From the NCBI GenBank assembly GCA_964035575.1, contig OZ037897.1:496001-560000 (forward strand): a stretch of DNA of 64,000 nt, in the 5' to 3' direction. This document shows, in pieces, positions 53,831 to 63,500 of the stretch (position 1 is the stretch's first letter; the number at the start of each line of letters is the position of its first letter). The notes under the pieces were generated by a model. It did no database searches. It had not been told where the DNA came from and saw nothing but the letters and a program-made list of their open reading frames with translations. Position numbers and translations under genes: made by a program. This DNA comes from Rhynchopus sp. YZ270_cl-10 (Eukaryota; Euglenozoa; Diplonemea; Diplonemida; Diplonemidae).

Positions 53831-53946
53831 TAATAGTGGCTGTTTTGTGATAATTGCCCTAATACATAATACACGTCACAATACAGCTGTATTGTGATGT
53901 GCAGTGTGTATTATGATGGGCAATTTCTCACAATACAGCCATTACT
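53831..53946. mobile_element. ~115-bp foldback of CACAATACAG words
   Basis: TAATAGTGGCTGT..TTGTGA, AATTGCCC and ATAATACACGTCACAATACA on the left face their complements TGTATTGTGATGTG, TGTATTATGATGGGCAATT and CACAATACAGCCATTA on the right. The centre is CAGCTG. Similar words (TTATGGGCAATTATCACAATACAG) occur near 7220-7246, next to the 7254-7349 foldback. Confidence 0.75.
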
Positions 53947-54299
53947 AGGGGATGCTGAAATTATTTGAACACCCCCCCCATAAAGAAAAGCATTTTTTTT
54001 GTCCAGGAAAGATAATTTTGAGGGAATTTTGTTGAAGAGAAAAAAATAAATAAATAACGATAAAAACGCGCCGATCTAATTGATTTGTGCATATGTGTGT
54101 GAGGAAGCATGTAGCTGTTGTGTTTTGCTCCCATCCACTCCCCACACCTCCCTCCTCATCCTCCTAAAAGACGTCGAGCCTCTCTGTGAGTAGTCACCTT
54201 GAAAAACAGTAACTCTGACAAGTAAAAGTGGAAAAACAAAAAGTTTTTTTCCGTTGATTGCACTCAAACCCCTAAGCTACGCTTGTAGGTATAAAAAAA

Positions 54300-54433
54300 T
54301 AGTAACTCGGATAGGTAAAAGGAAAAAAAGGTTTTTCGTTGATTGCACAATTACCCTGTTTGAGGGGTGATTGGCGACCGTATCTGAGGAACTATTTCTC
54401 CTTTAAGCTACGCTTGTAGGTATAAAAAAAAAA
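54300..54433 (+). repeat. Dispersed repeat family S8, copy 2
   Basis: AGTAACTCGGATAGGTAAAA to AAGCTACGCTTGTAGGTATA and poly-A. It is nearly identical to 13046-13176. A shortened copy of the same repeat directly precedes it (54216-54297), giving a tandem pair. Confidence 0.75.
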
Positions 54434-54668
54434 AAATGTGACCTGAGTAGCACGGCCGACTTACACTTCCGGGGTGTGAAGCGAACGCTCTTAAGACTCT
54501 TAAGAGCCCAACACCAAATAGGGACGGGGGCTGTAAAGTTATTTCACATACTTTCTCTTCGAGCAAAAAGAAAGCATATAGGGGTGCATGGGTTTAAAAA
54601 AAATGAAATATTGAGACGGCAGTCGGGTCTCTCACAGAGACAAACGAAACAAAACAAAAAAAAAAAAA

Positions 54669-54787
54669 GCTGACTTGAAATACAAAGCCTGCTTGTGAAC
54701 AGTGTACCTTTGGTATGACCGGCTGTACCGGGGGACACCCCAACCATGCAGTCCCACAAATCCATTTCGTGGTTTACATCTGATATG
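54669..54787 (+). repeat. SINE-like module (family S5), long copy
   Basis: CTGACTTGAAATACAAAGCC, TGTACCTTTGGTATGACCGGC, CCCAACCATGCAGTCCCAC and GTGGTTTACATCTGATATG. It is bordered upstream by an A run. Confidence 0.7.
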
Positions 54788-55327
54788 TAATGTCTCAAAG
54801 CACGGCGTCATTTCGAAAAGCCACTAAGTGGCGTTTTGAGGTGTATCGGGTTTTTAAAAAAAGAATGGGGATTTTCTCTTTAATACCCAACTCGCCAATA
54901 CTCATTTCTTCGTTAATACCCGCCTTTCGTTCTGGGTGTTTAGCGAGAATGGGTGTTAGGGAGTTGGGTACCAGCGAAGTTAACCCCAAAAACAAAAACA
55001 AGATAACAAAATAACAAAAACAGATGAGATGAACCCGAGCCTCTCTGTGCTTAGTCACCCTTTTAAAAAAAAAAGTAGGTGAAAATGCTTTCAAAAAAAA
55101 GAAGAAAACGAGAAAGACGTTCTCCAGACACATGAGACTGCAACCACTGAAAGGGGATAGGGGCAGCAATTGTTGGGGAAAAAAAAATGCTACTTCAGGG
55201 AATGTGAACGCAACTTGAAGTCAATAAACAATAAGAATCGTTCGAGTAGGCGGGAACGGGGCGGGTGAAAAAGAAAAGGGTATCGCAGAAATGTCGTTTT
55301 AAGAATTTGACTTTGAAAAAGAGAATA

Positions 55328-55370
55328 GTTTATAAGATGACCCTAAGCCTCTCTGTGCTTAGCCACCTTA
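55328..55370 (+). repeat. Short module family S3
   Basis: GTTTATAAGATGACCCTAAG then CCTCTCTGTGCTTAGCCACC, followed within 20 bp by an S5 relic (55383-55463). The S3-then-S5 order suggests the two may be parts of one longer ancestral element. Confidence 0.6.
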
Positions 55371-55628
55371 CAAAGTGCACCTTGGTGACATCACCGATGC
55401 ACCGGGTGGACCCTCCCCAACCATGCAGTCCTACAATCCCTTTCGAGGATGACATCTGATATGCCCTAAGAAACAGTACAAATGTCGAAGGAGGGGGGGA
55501 ACACCCCTCCCTTTTTTAATTGTCTACCCCACAGTACCTCAGATCCTTTTTTTCTTTTTACCCACAGAATTATTAAGAAAAAACAAAATATTCCAAACCC
55601 ATGGGGAACGCTAAAGGGGGATGCACAG

Positions 55629-55680
55629 CAGAGAATAAGACTCGGGGACCCGGTACCGGGGACCCGGCTTATTCTCTGTT
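55629..55680. repeat. 52-bp palindrome with GGGACCCGG words
   Basis: CAGAGAATAAG on the left and CTTATTCTCTG on the right enclose GGGGACCCGGTACCGGGGACCCGG. It is a compact hairpin, likely a foldback footprint. Confidence 0.75.
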
Positions 55681-56110
55681 GTGGGGGGATGTGGGGGCAC
55701 TTTAAAAAGAAAAAAGAAAAAGAGAAGGAAAATTGTAAGATGCAAAACCTAAACCTTGCAACGCTTTTGTTGCCCTTAAAAATTTTTTTTTTTTTTTTTT
55801 TTAAAGATGAATCTAATCCACTCAATGTACTCCAAACTGACCAATGCAAAGGTAGTATACCTGCACACTGTTTGATACGAAACCTTAACCGGACCTCCCC
55901 ACATTCTTTTTTTTTTCTTCTTTTTTTTTCCCCTCTTGAATTATTGTACAGACCCCTCCCGCTATGGACAATGTTCGCTCCTAGGAACATACCCACTTTT
56001 TTTTTTGCTTTCAAAAAACACCCCCCTTGGGACCATATTCTACACAAAGAATTGTCCCCTATTAGTTATCAAACACACCCCCCCCACATTTTTTTTGCTC
56101 TTTTTTTTTT

Positions 56111-56178
56111 GATAAATTGTTGGAGTAGTGTAGTTGCCTCGGTTGTGTTGCCACACAGTTGTGCAATCTCCACTGTCC
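56111..56178 (+). repeat. tRNA-like SINE module (family S1)
   Basis: GATAAATTGTTGGAGTAGTG, TAGTTGCCTCGGTTGTGTTG, CAATCTCCACTGTCC, after ten T. TAGTGTAGTTG fits the A-box. It lies just beyond the 3' end of the gene at 56266-59995. Confidence 0.7.
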
Positions 56179-56265
56179 TTATTTTTTTGTCTATCTGTTG
56201 TAGCCATAGCACTCTTCACCGTTCAGAGAAAGAAAAAAAATTACAGTTTCTTTTTTCTCTTTTTC

Positions 56266-59200
56266 CTAATACGATTGGGTTGAACTGGAGCTTGCATTTG
56301 AAGATACCGGACTCGCCATGCAGATTCCTTTGCCATACTGCGAGACACACTTCGGGATGTTCCCCAGCGAGGGGAGCTGCAGGATGCCTTGCTCGTGGGA
56401 GACGGAGCCTGTGTTTTGCGAGCCTTCCTCTTCATCGTCGCGCGCATCTTCAAACCAAAGCACCAGGATGCATTGCCCTGCGACGAGCGACGCAAGGTGC
56501 TGGGAGGACGTCACCGCCACCCCGTTCACACTCCGCAGCTCCTTCCCTACCACCTGCTTCAGCTTTGCCGATGGCGTCTTTGGGGTCACCCCCTCCAGCC
56601 TCGCACCCTCCCAGAAGCACCCCAACGCCTCCTCAGGCTCCTTCTCGATCAACACTTCCTCCTCTTCCCCATCTGCCCCTGTCCCAGGTGGTCCATCGCA
56701 ATACCACTGTTCGACTTCGAAGACCTCACGGAGACGTGATTCTGTGAGGAGCACCTCATCGTGGTGTGCGCCGAAGAGCTCGACAAAGCCACGCTTTGCG
56801 CGATAGGCCAGGAGGTAGCTTTCAATAAGGCGCGCCTGCTCGAAGACAGCCAAGGCTAGCTCGCTGATGGCCGTGAGGGTCATAACCTCGTCGAAGCCGT
56901 TCCGCGCAACGAGAAGATTTGCGCAGATGCGGAAGTGGTGCTCTGCCCCCTCCTTCTGCGTATGGTCGCGGTCCTGCAGAACAATGGCCAAGTTGTAGTT
57001 CATGATGATCTCCTGCACTTCGTTCTGTGCCTCGCCTTTGGGGCAGCGGGAGAGCAGCTTGCGGAGCTTCCGTTCTGCGAGTTGGTGTTGTCCTGTGGTA
57101 GGGTGGAGTAGGTGTGGCAGAGAATAGGAGAAAAAGAAAGTTGACTTGAAATATAAAGTGAAAATGACAGTGTACATTTGGTACAATGACCGGCTGTACC
57201 GGGGGTGGACACCCCAACCAAAGCTACAACCAGAGTAGAGGGGCTGTCGAGTGTTGCTGCACGCCTGAAGGACGACAGGCGCAAGGGGCTGCACACTCTT
57301 AACACACATATGAGCAGGAAAATTGCTGCTGAGATTCGTGCCGTTTTGTGTGAGATCTCCATTCGGCTTTGCAGGAGTGCAACCCTCAAAGTTGATGGGA
57401 CAACGTTTGCAAAAATTGACTTGATCATCGTCGTGATATGCGGGCTGAGTAGACACACGGGGAGGATGAAAGACTGGTGCATTGGCGTATTGATCTGGCG
57501 AAGGCCGATGCGGAGCAACACTGCCTCCAAATTGCCACCTTGCTGGAAGACCTTGACCTCCTTTCCTGGTCCCGCCGCTCTCTTCGTGGGTTTGCAGCAG
57601 ATGGTGCAGCGACGATGGGTGTCTTGCGGAGGAAGTTGGAGGTGAGGCTGGGGTGTGTGCTGGTGGACGTGAGGGACGCTGCGCATCTTCATGCGCTGTC
57701 CATTGGTCTGGTCAAGAAGACCAAAAAAGGTGTGGGATCACAAAAAGATCCTGAAGGGTTGGTTTGCGTTTTTCAAATCAACCGAAGAAAAGTTGATAGA
57801 TGATCGTTGCTTAGTCTGATTAGATTATTCTTTGGTTTATTCATCAGGCATTTGTTTTTGTGTGGTATAGTAGTTATAGCTATTGATGACAGCGTGGAGG
57901 GTACCACTGCCCACCCCGGGTGGGGGAGGCAACATACCATCATCGTGGAGCACGCAGCAGCGGTTGTTCTGCGCAAACTGCAGGATGCTGCTGAGTTCTT
58001 CGGAGTCTGTGTTGGGCATGTCGAGGCACATCTTGATGTGGCGGATGGTCCCCTCCCAGGCACGGTCCGCTTCACTAAGCTTGCCCTGTGTGGATAGGTC
58101 GTGAATGGCATATTTCTTTGGGGGGGAAATCCTCTAGTCTCGAGTAGTTCTCGTTTGGTGGAGGCCTCATTTCACCAGACTGCGGATCAGCCACGCTGGA
58201 GCAGATCCCGAGTTTGAACAAAACTGGTGAGTAAAGTCATGCATCTACAACAGGAATATGGAAAAGAAGGGATGTTTATTGGCGATGCCAGCCATCCGGA
58301 TGAAAGCACAAAAAAAAAAAAAAAAGAAAGAAAGAAGTGGAAGGTGTTTTTTGATGACATACATCTTGGTGGAGGAAAGCAGCGTCTTTCCAGAGAGTGG
58401 CGAATGAGGGGTGCGCTTCTGCCTCGTGCGGTTGCAGCGGGGGCGAGAGAAGGAAGCCACCCTGCGAGTACCGGGTGTCCTGTTTGGAGGGGATTTTGTT
58501 GGTTGCTACTTTAATTTTTACTAACAATACTTGACTTTAGCGTAAACCTACCAATTCAGACAAATCTTCACTACCCCAGAAAAGCTAAAAAAAAGGTTAC
58601 AAAACGATAAAACTCGACTCTTACAGTCGCCAACTGATCTTGATTACTCGACTAGAAAAAGGGGGGAAGATTATTTTCGTTGAACGCAGCCAAAAACAGT
58701 GTATGAGATCTGAATTTTTGGCGCAAGTGATTTTTTAAAGGGGAGGAGAAAATAGTCGGTATCAGGCGATTAAACGTTGGCTTTATTATTCGAGTTTCTT
58801 ATAACACTACGTGTAAGGAACAAAAAAACACAAACGTCATCTCATGTCCTTTGCTTTCCTTTCTACAAATCTTGTTCTTCAACACACACTCAACCACCTT
58901 TTTTTCAATTCCACAAAAAAGTGAAGTTGATAGTGCAAACGCCTCTGGGACGCAGGGCACTGTCAAAAAAACCCCCTCCATCACCTTTCTACATACCGTT
59001 TTGCGTGTTCTCCGAGAACCCTTTACGCCACAGACTTCGGATTCGTAGTCAGAGTTTTCTATTCTGATGTCATCGAGGTCTACTTCACTCTGGCCGACTT
59101 GCCCGAGCTGTCCTAGCGTGGATGGGGGTGGAAGGGATGATGATGGGAGGTCCTCAGCAGGTCTGGCTGCCGCGGTACGGTTGGGCGAATCCTTTCCTCG

Positions 59201-59995
59201 GATGGATCCTACCCTCATGCCCGAAGGCGGCAACATATCGGCCTTAACAGGACTCCCGTTGTTATGACTGCTGCTTGCCCCCTTCTTCATATCGTACTGC
59301 GAAAACCTCTTAGACATACTCCGGTTGTTGGTCATCATATGACGTAACGCCATTTCATTCATCCTCGAACTCTTCCGCCCAACAGGCCCTCCCCACCGCC
59401 CTGCCCCTAAACTCCCCTGCTTTGGTCCTAATAATGGACTAAATTGAGATTTTGTTCCAGGAAGCTTTTGTCTCCCACTCTGCGCCGCGCTAACAGACAT
59501 CTGCGGGGGGCTGCTGCAGCTATTTGCCATAAAAGGGCTTTGCGCGGTGGTAGTATCAGGACTCCGTTGGGCTGCAATGTTGCGGAAGCTTGGTAGTTCT
59601 ATCATCATCGCCGCAGGGGAATCGGGGTCGCTTGACTCAGGGGTGGGAAGGGTAACGTGAGGGTCGTTCGGCATCTGTTCTGGTTTGATTTGAGCAACGG
59701 TGGCGCTTTGTTCGTCGCTGACGGCGGAGTTTACACCAAGAGACCGTTCCTTTCTTACGCTAAGCATCTGGGACGATTGCACCTCCTCATTCTCAGGCGA
59801 TTTTGTCCCATTCTCTCTGAGATGCCCGGTGGTGGAGGAGGTGGTGGTGGTGGTAGTGGTTTGGTTGGTGTTGTGGTTCTCCTTCTGCTCGGATTTTACC
59901 TTAGCTGGCTGCTTCTGCGGCGCGGCTGCAGGAGCTTGCTTCGCACCCCCTCTCGCAGCACCTTGCCCACCGGGCTTACTATCTGTGCACCCCAT
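56266..59995 (-). CDS. N-acylated TPR / PDZ-like scaffold protein (four exons)
   Basis: Exons: 59995-58997, 58479-58363, 58085-57938, 57092-56266; introns of 517, 277 and 845 bp all start GTATGT and end ACAG. Joined frames stay open and give 696 residues. The start MGCTDSKPGG is a strong N-myristoylation site with a palmitoylatable Cys3, as in membrane-anchored signalling proteins. Residues 1-333 are Ser/Pro/Gln-rich and disordered. The exon 2-3 junction restores a TPR motif (ATLWKDAAFLHQD joined to GKLSEADRAWEGTIRHIK), and more TPR-like helices follow to about 530. About 568-636 resembles a PDZ fold (LKQVVGKELRSVNGVAV, then CILVLWFED). The role is probably that of a membrane-tethered scaffold (inferred). 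Introns 1 and 3 carry repeats and a transposase remnant. Confidence 0.85.
57137..57226 (+). repeat. S5 module inside intron 3 of the TPR gene
   Basis: AAAGTTGACTTGAAATATAAAG, GTGTACATTTGGTACAATGACC, GGCTGTACCGGGGGTGGAC. It is in inverse orientation to the gene and close to the splice acceptor at 57093. Confidence 0.7.
57240..57790 (+). pseudogene. Decayed hAT-like transposase fragment in an intron
   Basis: Plus-strand pieces in more than one frame: KIAAEIRAVLCEISIRLCRS then ATLKVDGTTFAKIDLIIVVI (about 57320-57450), and after a frame change GFAADGAATMGVLRRKLEVR (about 57590-57650) and AAHLHALSIGLVKK. The series resembles hAT / zinc-finger-protein-862-type transposases, in which a xDGxxxM segment precedes the C/H-xx-H-xxxL helix. 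The usual Cys-xx-His there reads A-H-L-H here. It is too short and broken to be active. It lies antisense in intron 3 of the TPR gene. Confidence 0.45.
58605..58820 (+). repeat. Dispersed repeat family S9, copy 2 (intronic)
   Basis: ACTCGACTCTTACAGTCGCC, AACTGATCTTGATTACTCG, TTTTCGTTGAACGCAGCCAAA, AAACGTTGGCTTTATT and ACACTACGTGTAAGGAA; colinear with 40550-40755. It occupies part of intron 1 of the gene at 56266-59995, together with an S2-type module at 58918-58963. Confidence 0.7.
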
Positions 59996-60161
59996 ACAGG
60001 ATTTAAAACAATAGAGAGATAATATGGTTAAAAAAAGAGGAGGTTTTTGTGTAGCAGGGGGGGAGTGGGGGGAGGAGGGGAGGAGGGGGGGGGAAGAACA
60101 AAAAAAAAATCAACCCTCGTTTTCTGTAGGTTTTGTGGGTTTTTTTGGGGGGAATAATTTA

Positions 60162-60478
60162 GGGCTTAGTTATTTTTTTTTTTGGTACGCGTCCGCGCGC
60201 GCTCAAATTTTTGGAAATCCAAAAATAAAAAATAAAAAATAAAAAAAAATATGCCGGTGTGGTGTGCATAGAAAAGTATAAAAAAAAAAGTTGGAAAATT
60301 TCAACAATTTTTTTTTCCGAATATTTTTTTTTTGAATTTTTTTTTTTTGGGCACAACATTGATTTTGCAGCCAAAACAAGTTATTTTTTTTTGGTATTTT
60401 ATTTTTTTTTGCGCGCGCGCGCTCAAAATTTGAGGGGGGTCCCGGACGCGTACCAAAAAAAAAAAAATAACTAAGCCC
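60162..60478. mobile_element. 317-bp Harbinger-type MITE
   Basis: Ends GGGCTTAGTTA followed by a T run and GGTACGCGTCCG; the right end is the reverse complement (CGGACGCGTACC, A run, TAACTAAGCCC). TTA flanks both sides (60159-60161 and 60479-60481), the 3-bp duplication typical of PIF/Harbinger elements, whose ends often start GGG. Inner words GCGCGCGCGCTCAAA occur in direct orientation near both arms. The rest is A/T runs with no coding capacity. It lies 66 bp beyond the stop codon of the gene at 60544. Confidence 0.85.
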
Positions 60479-60543
60479 TTAACAAAAAAAAATCAGTTTT
60501 TTTTCTCTATTTTCAATTCTATCCCCTTTCGCTCCCATTTTTT

Positions 60544-63500
60544 TTAAACCCAAAAGATGTTCCAGAGGATGAAGACCACCAAAGGAACGAAAAGAAACAG
60601 TTCAACAAATTGATGCCTCCTCCGGTAAAGAGTTGAGGAGTGCAGAGCACCGAGTTGACGACAGTGGGTTGGGCCATGCGCCTTGCGGGTTAATGAGGAT
60701 GCGTGGTAACTTCTACAGTCCTTGCTGCAGTAGTGCACAGCACGGCATTTCGTGCACGGGGTAAAATTCGCCTCTGCTTCCCTTGGTCGCGAAGATCCAC
60801 AAAAGGCACAGCTATCGGGTGTTGCGGCTGCAATGTCATAGGTTTCGTATATAGCGCGGGTTTGAAACCACCTTGCGCGAAGTGCCCGCCGCTTCCCTTC
60901 ACCGCGACTCTCTCCACCCACTGCATGCTCCCTTTCAAACCGCCCTACCAACCGTTCTTCTGCTTCAAACAGCTTTGCACGGCGGTTCACATCGACACCT
61001 CCACCACCACTCCCCCCTGCCATCTCCTCCCCCAACGCGAGCACCGCAGCTATAGCCGACCCCCGCCGTCTCTCCAAAGCGACCCGCGCCCCAAGCACAA
61101 CACTCCCTGCAATCCCAGCCCGCACCTCTTCCTGGCAATACCGGAGCATATGGGTGAGCAGCCGTGCACAATGATGTACCACCTGCCGCCCCCTTGCAAC
61201 CCCTCCCACAGACGAAATCGAGCCGTACCCCCAGCCCTCCTCAAAGCTCTCAATGGTTGGCGTCAAACACAACAAATAAATCACCAAATTCACGGAGGTT
61301 GTAAAACTGTACTGGTCCGCCTGCCCGGATCGCCGTACCGAAAGAATACAAGGTGGCTCCAACGGCCTCTCCGCAATATCCCTGCACACACCTGGACAGC
61401 TTTGTGTCATATCCGCAAGAAGCGCTGCCGCAAGAAACCCCCACGGCGCATCCACCATCGCATGATGCAACGTAACGGACACATACGGCACATTCTCTAC
61501 TGAACAGGCAAGGTAATACATTGACACCATAGTATATACACTGGAGTCTACCCCATTTGCTTCAGACGGCACGCTCGCTGAAGCAAGACTAATTAACACA
61601 CCCAAAAGGTATTTCTGAGTATGGGGAACATGAAGCGATTCCATTACAGCTCGAATTACATTGGGGAGGACTTCGGTTCTCGCTGGGTACGGTAGTTTTG
61701 TTAATGCCTCCGACAATACTAAGCATCCTGCACAACAGTTCGCCTCTGTGTTATCCAATGAAAGCAAAAAGTGGACGGTCCCCATGATCTGCGCAGTGCT
61801 CCCCGCTGGGATACGGAATATTAGCTCCGTTGCGGTTTGCGGGGTGATTAATGTCCTCAGCTTTGCAAGCAAGCACAACAACCCTGCCTTTTGGTTATCC
61901 ACCAACGGAGACGGTGTATGCACTGTAGGAACTGCAGAAACACTTCGCTTCGCGATCACCTTCCTCCCACCAAACACCACTGTCAACAACGTATGAAACA
62001 GACCCCCCCATTCCACCTGGAGAACCCTCCGAAAGTCAACCGCTCCTAGACCCTTATCGATCAGAACTACCAGAGAATCTGCCATTTCCGCTATACCAGG
62101 TTCAAGCCGGCGGTCTCTCAGAAACTCCAGCTTCGAAACAGAATTGACGTTGTCATTAATGAAGGCGGGGACGTCAATTATTCCTCGAATTTTCTTTGCA
62201 GGCTTCCTCTGTAAGAGCATTTCAGCTTCTTGATATCCATCGAGAGCGGTTTGAAAACACAGACAGAGCTGGGTGAATGCAAAGGCGGCGTCAAATGCTG
62301 ATGGTTGGATATGCTGTGGAACCCCCCAGTCTTCTCCTACCTTGCGTCCTGAGATGTGAACAAAAACTGTCATTGCGCGCGCCGCAACCACAGCGCACAC
62401 TGACAACCCATTCAACGATTCAACAAAATCCACAACCTCTGTACTCCCTAATACCCTCAGAGATTGTTGCAGCAATGCAGTGCACAGCGCAGGAAACGGA
62501 GGAATTTGAGGTTCAGCATCAGAATCAATCTCAGGGGGTGGCGTCCCCTTTGGAGTAAACAGATGCGGATCGAACCCAAACACCGCCTCAAGAAGCCCAG
62601 GGAGGAATGGGGGTGCGAGATGATGGTGTTCTTCCGCTTCTTCGTTCTCCCCTTCTCTGCCTGCCTTCGTTACTGCCGACACCCAATCTAACGCTACCCG
62701 GAGAAGCTCCGCCACAATGTGCAGTGTTTCCTCCAAAAGCACCTCATCAGCGCGCCCCTCTACAACTACATCACGCACCCTGGCGACTTCATTTTGTAAA
62801 AAAACCACGATTTTGCGGACCACCCACTCCGACGCACCAACACTAAATATACGGTGAAATACCCCACCCCCTTGCCATGCTGCAGACCCTGCGGCGAGAT
62901 TTGCCAAAACCTTCACACAGAATGCGGAATGGGTTTCAAAATGGGTTGCAATAATGGAAAGAACGAGACCATTATTTTGTACCACCATATCCGCAGCCAT
63001 GTCTGCGAAGGCTGGCCGCTTTGCGGACTCACAGAAGATACGGAGAAGCAGAGTGTACCGTGGAGACACCACCACCGCACCCCCAGAGGCAAGGGAAGCA
63101 CCCTCGAGAGAGGTATCGCCAGCTGCTTTACGGTACACTTCGTGTTCGTACCGAAGAACATTCAAAACTGCAGTGAACACCGCAGGATCCACTAATGGTA
63201 GTCGCATCGCATCAGGCGCCCCCAACTCCGCGAGAAATCTGCATAAAATAGCTACCACCAAGCCCCGGTGCACCTCCCCCGCCTCTTTATAAAACGACGC
63301 TAAATACGATATTTCCTTAAACGTAACCAATCGCAGGCACGCAAGGCTGCCACAAAGCTGTACATAGCCCTTCAACAGATTGATATCATCAGTGCTATCT
63401 GCCAGCCGTCTTTGCGGATCTAATACGATTTTTTTTGTTTTTGTTGTGGTCATAAGCTGGCAGGTTCGTCGGAACGCTGAGATACCACAGCTGATCCGCA

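Larger units (their letters stand above)
52954..56265. other. Gene-free block of SINEs and small foldbacks
   Basis: Contents: S2-type relic 53000-53070, S4 relic at 53081, foldback 53831-53946, S3-like word near 54170, S8 repeat 54300-54433, S5 module 54669-54787, an imperfect inverted repeat 54882-54968 (TAATACCCAACTCGCC against GGGAGTTGGGTA), S3 modules at 55022 and 55328, S5 relic 55383-55463, palindrome 55629-55680 and S1 module 56111-56178. No gene is supported; the long plus-strand frame from 55482 is antisense to a real gene at its end. Confidence 0.6.

Noticed and set aside
55482-56747. 421-residue plus-strand frame
   Set aside because: It crosses poly-Phe/poly-Lys homopolymers and an S1 module, and its second half is antisense to the TPR gene's last exon.
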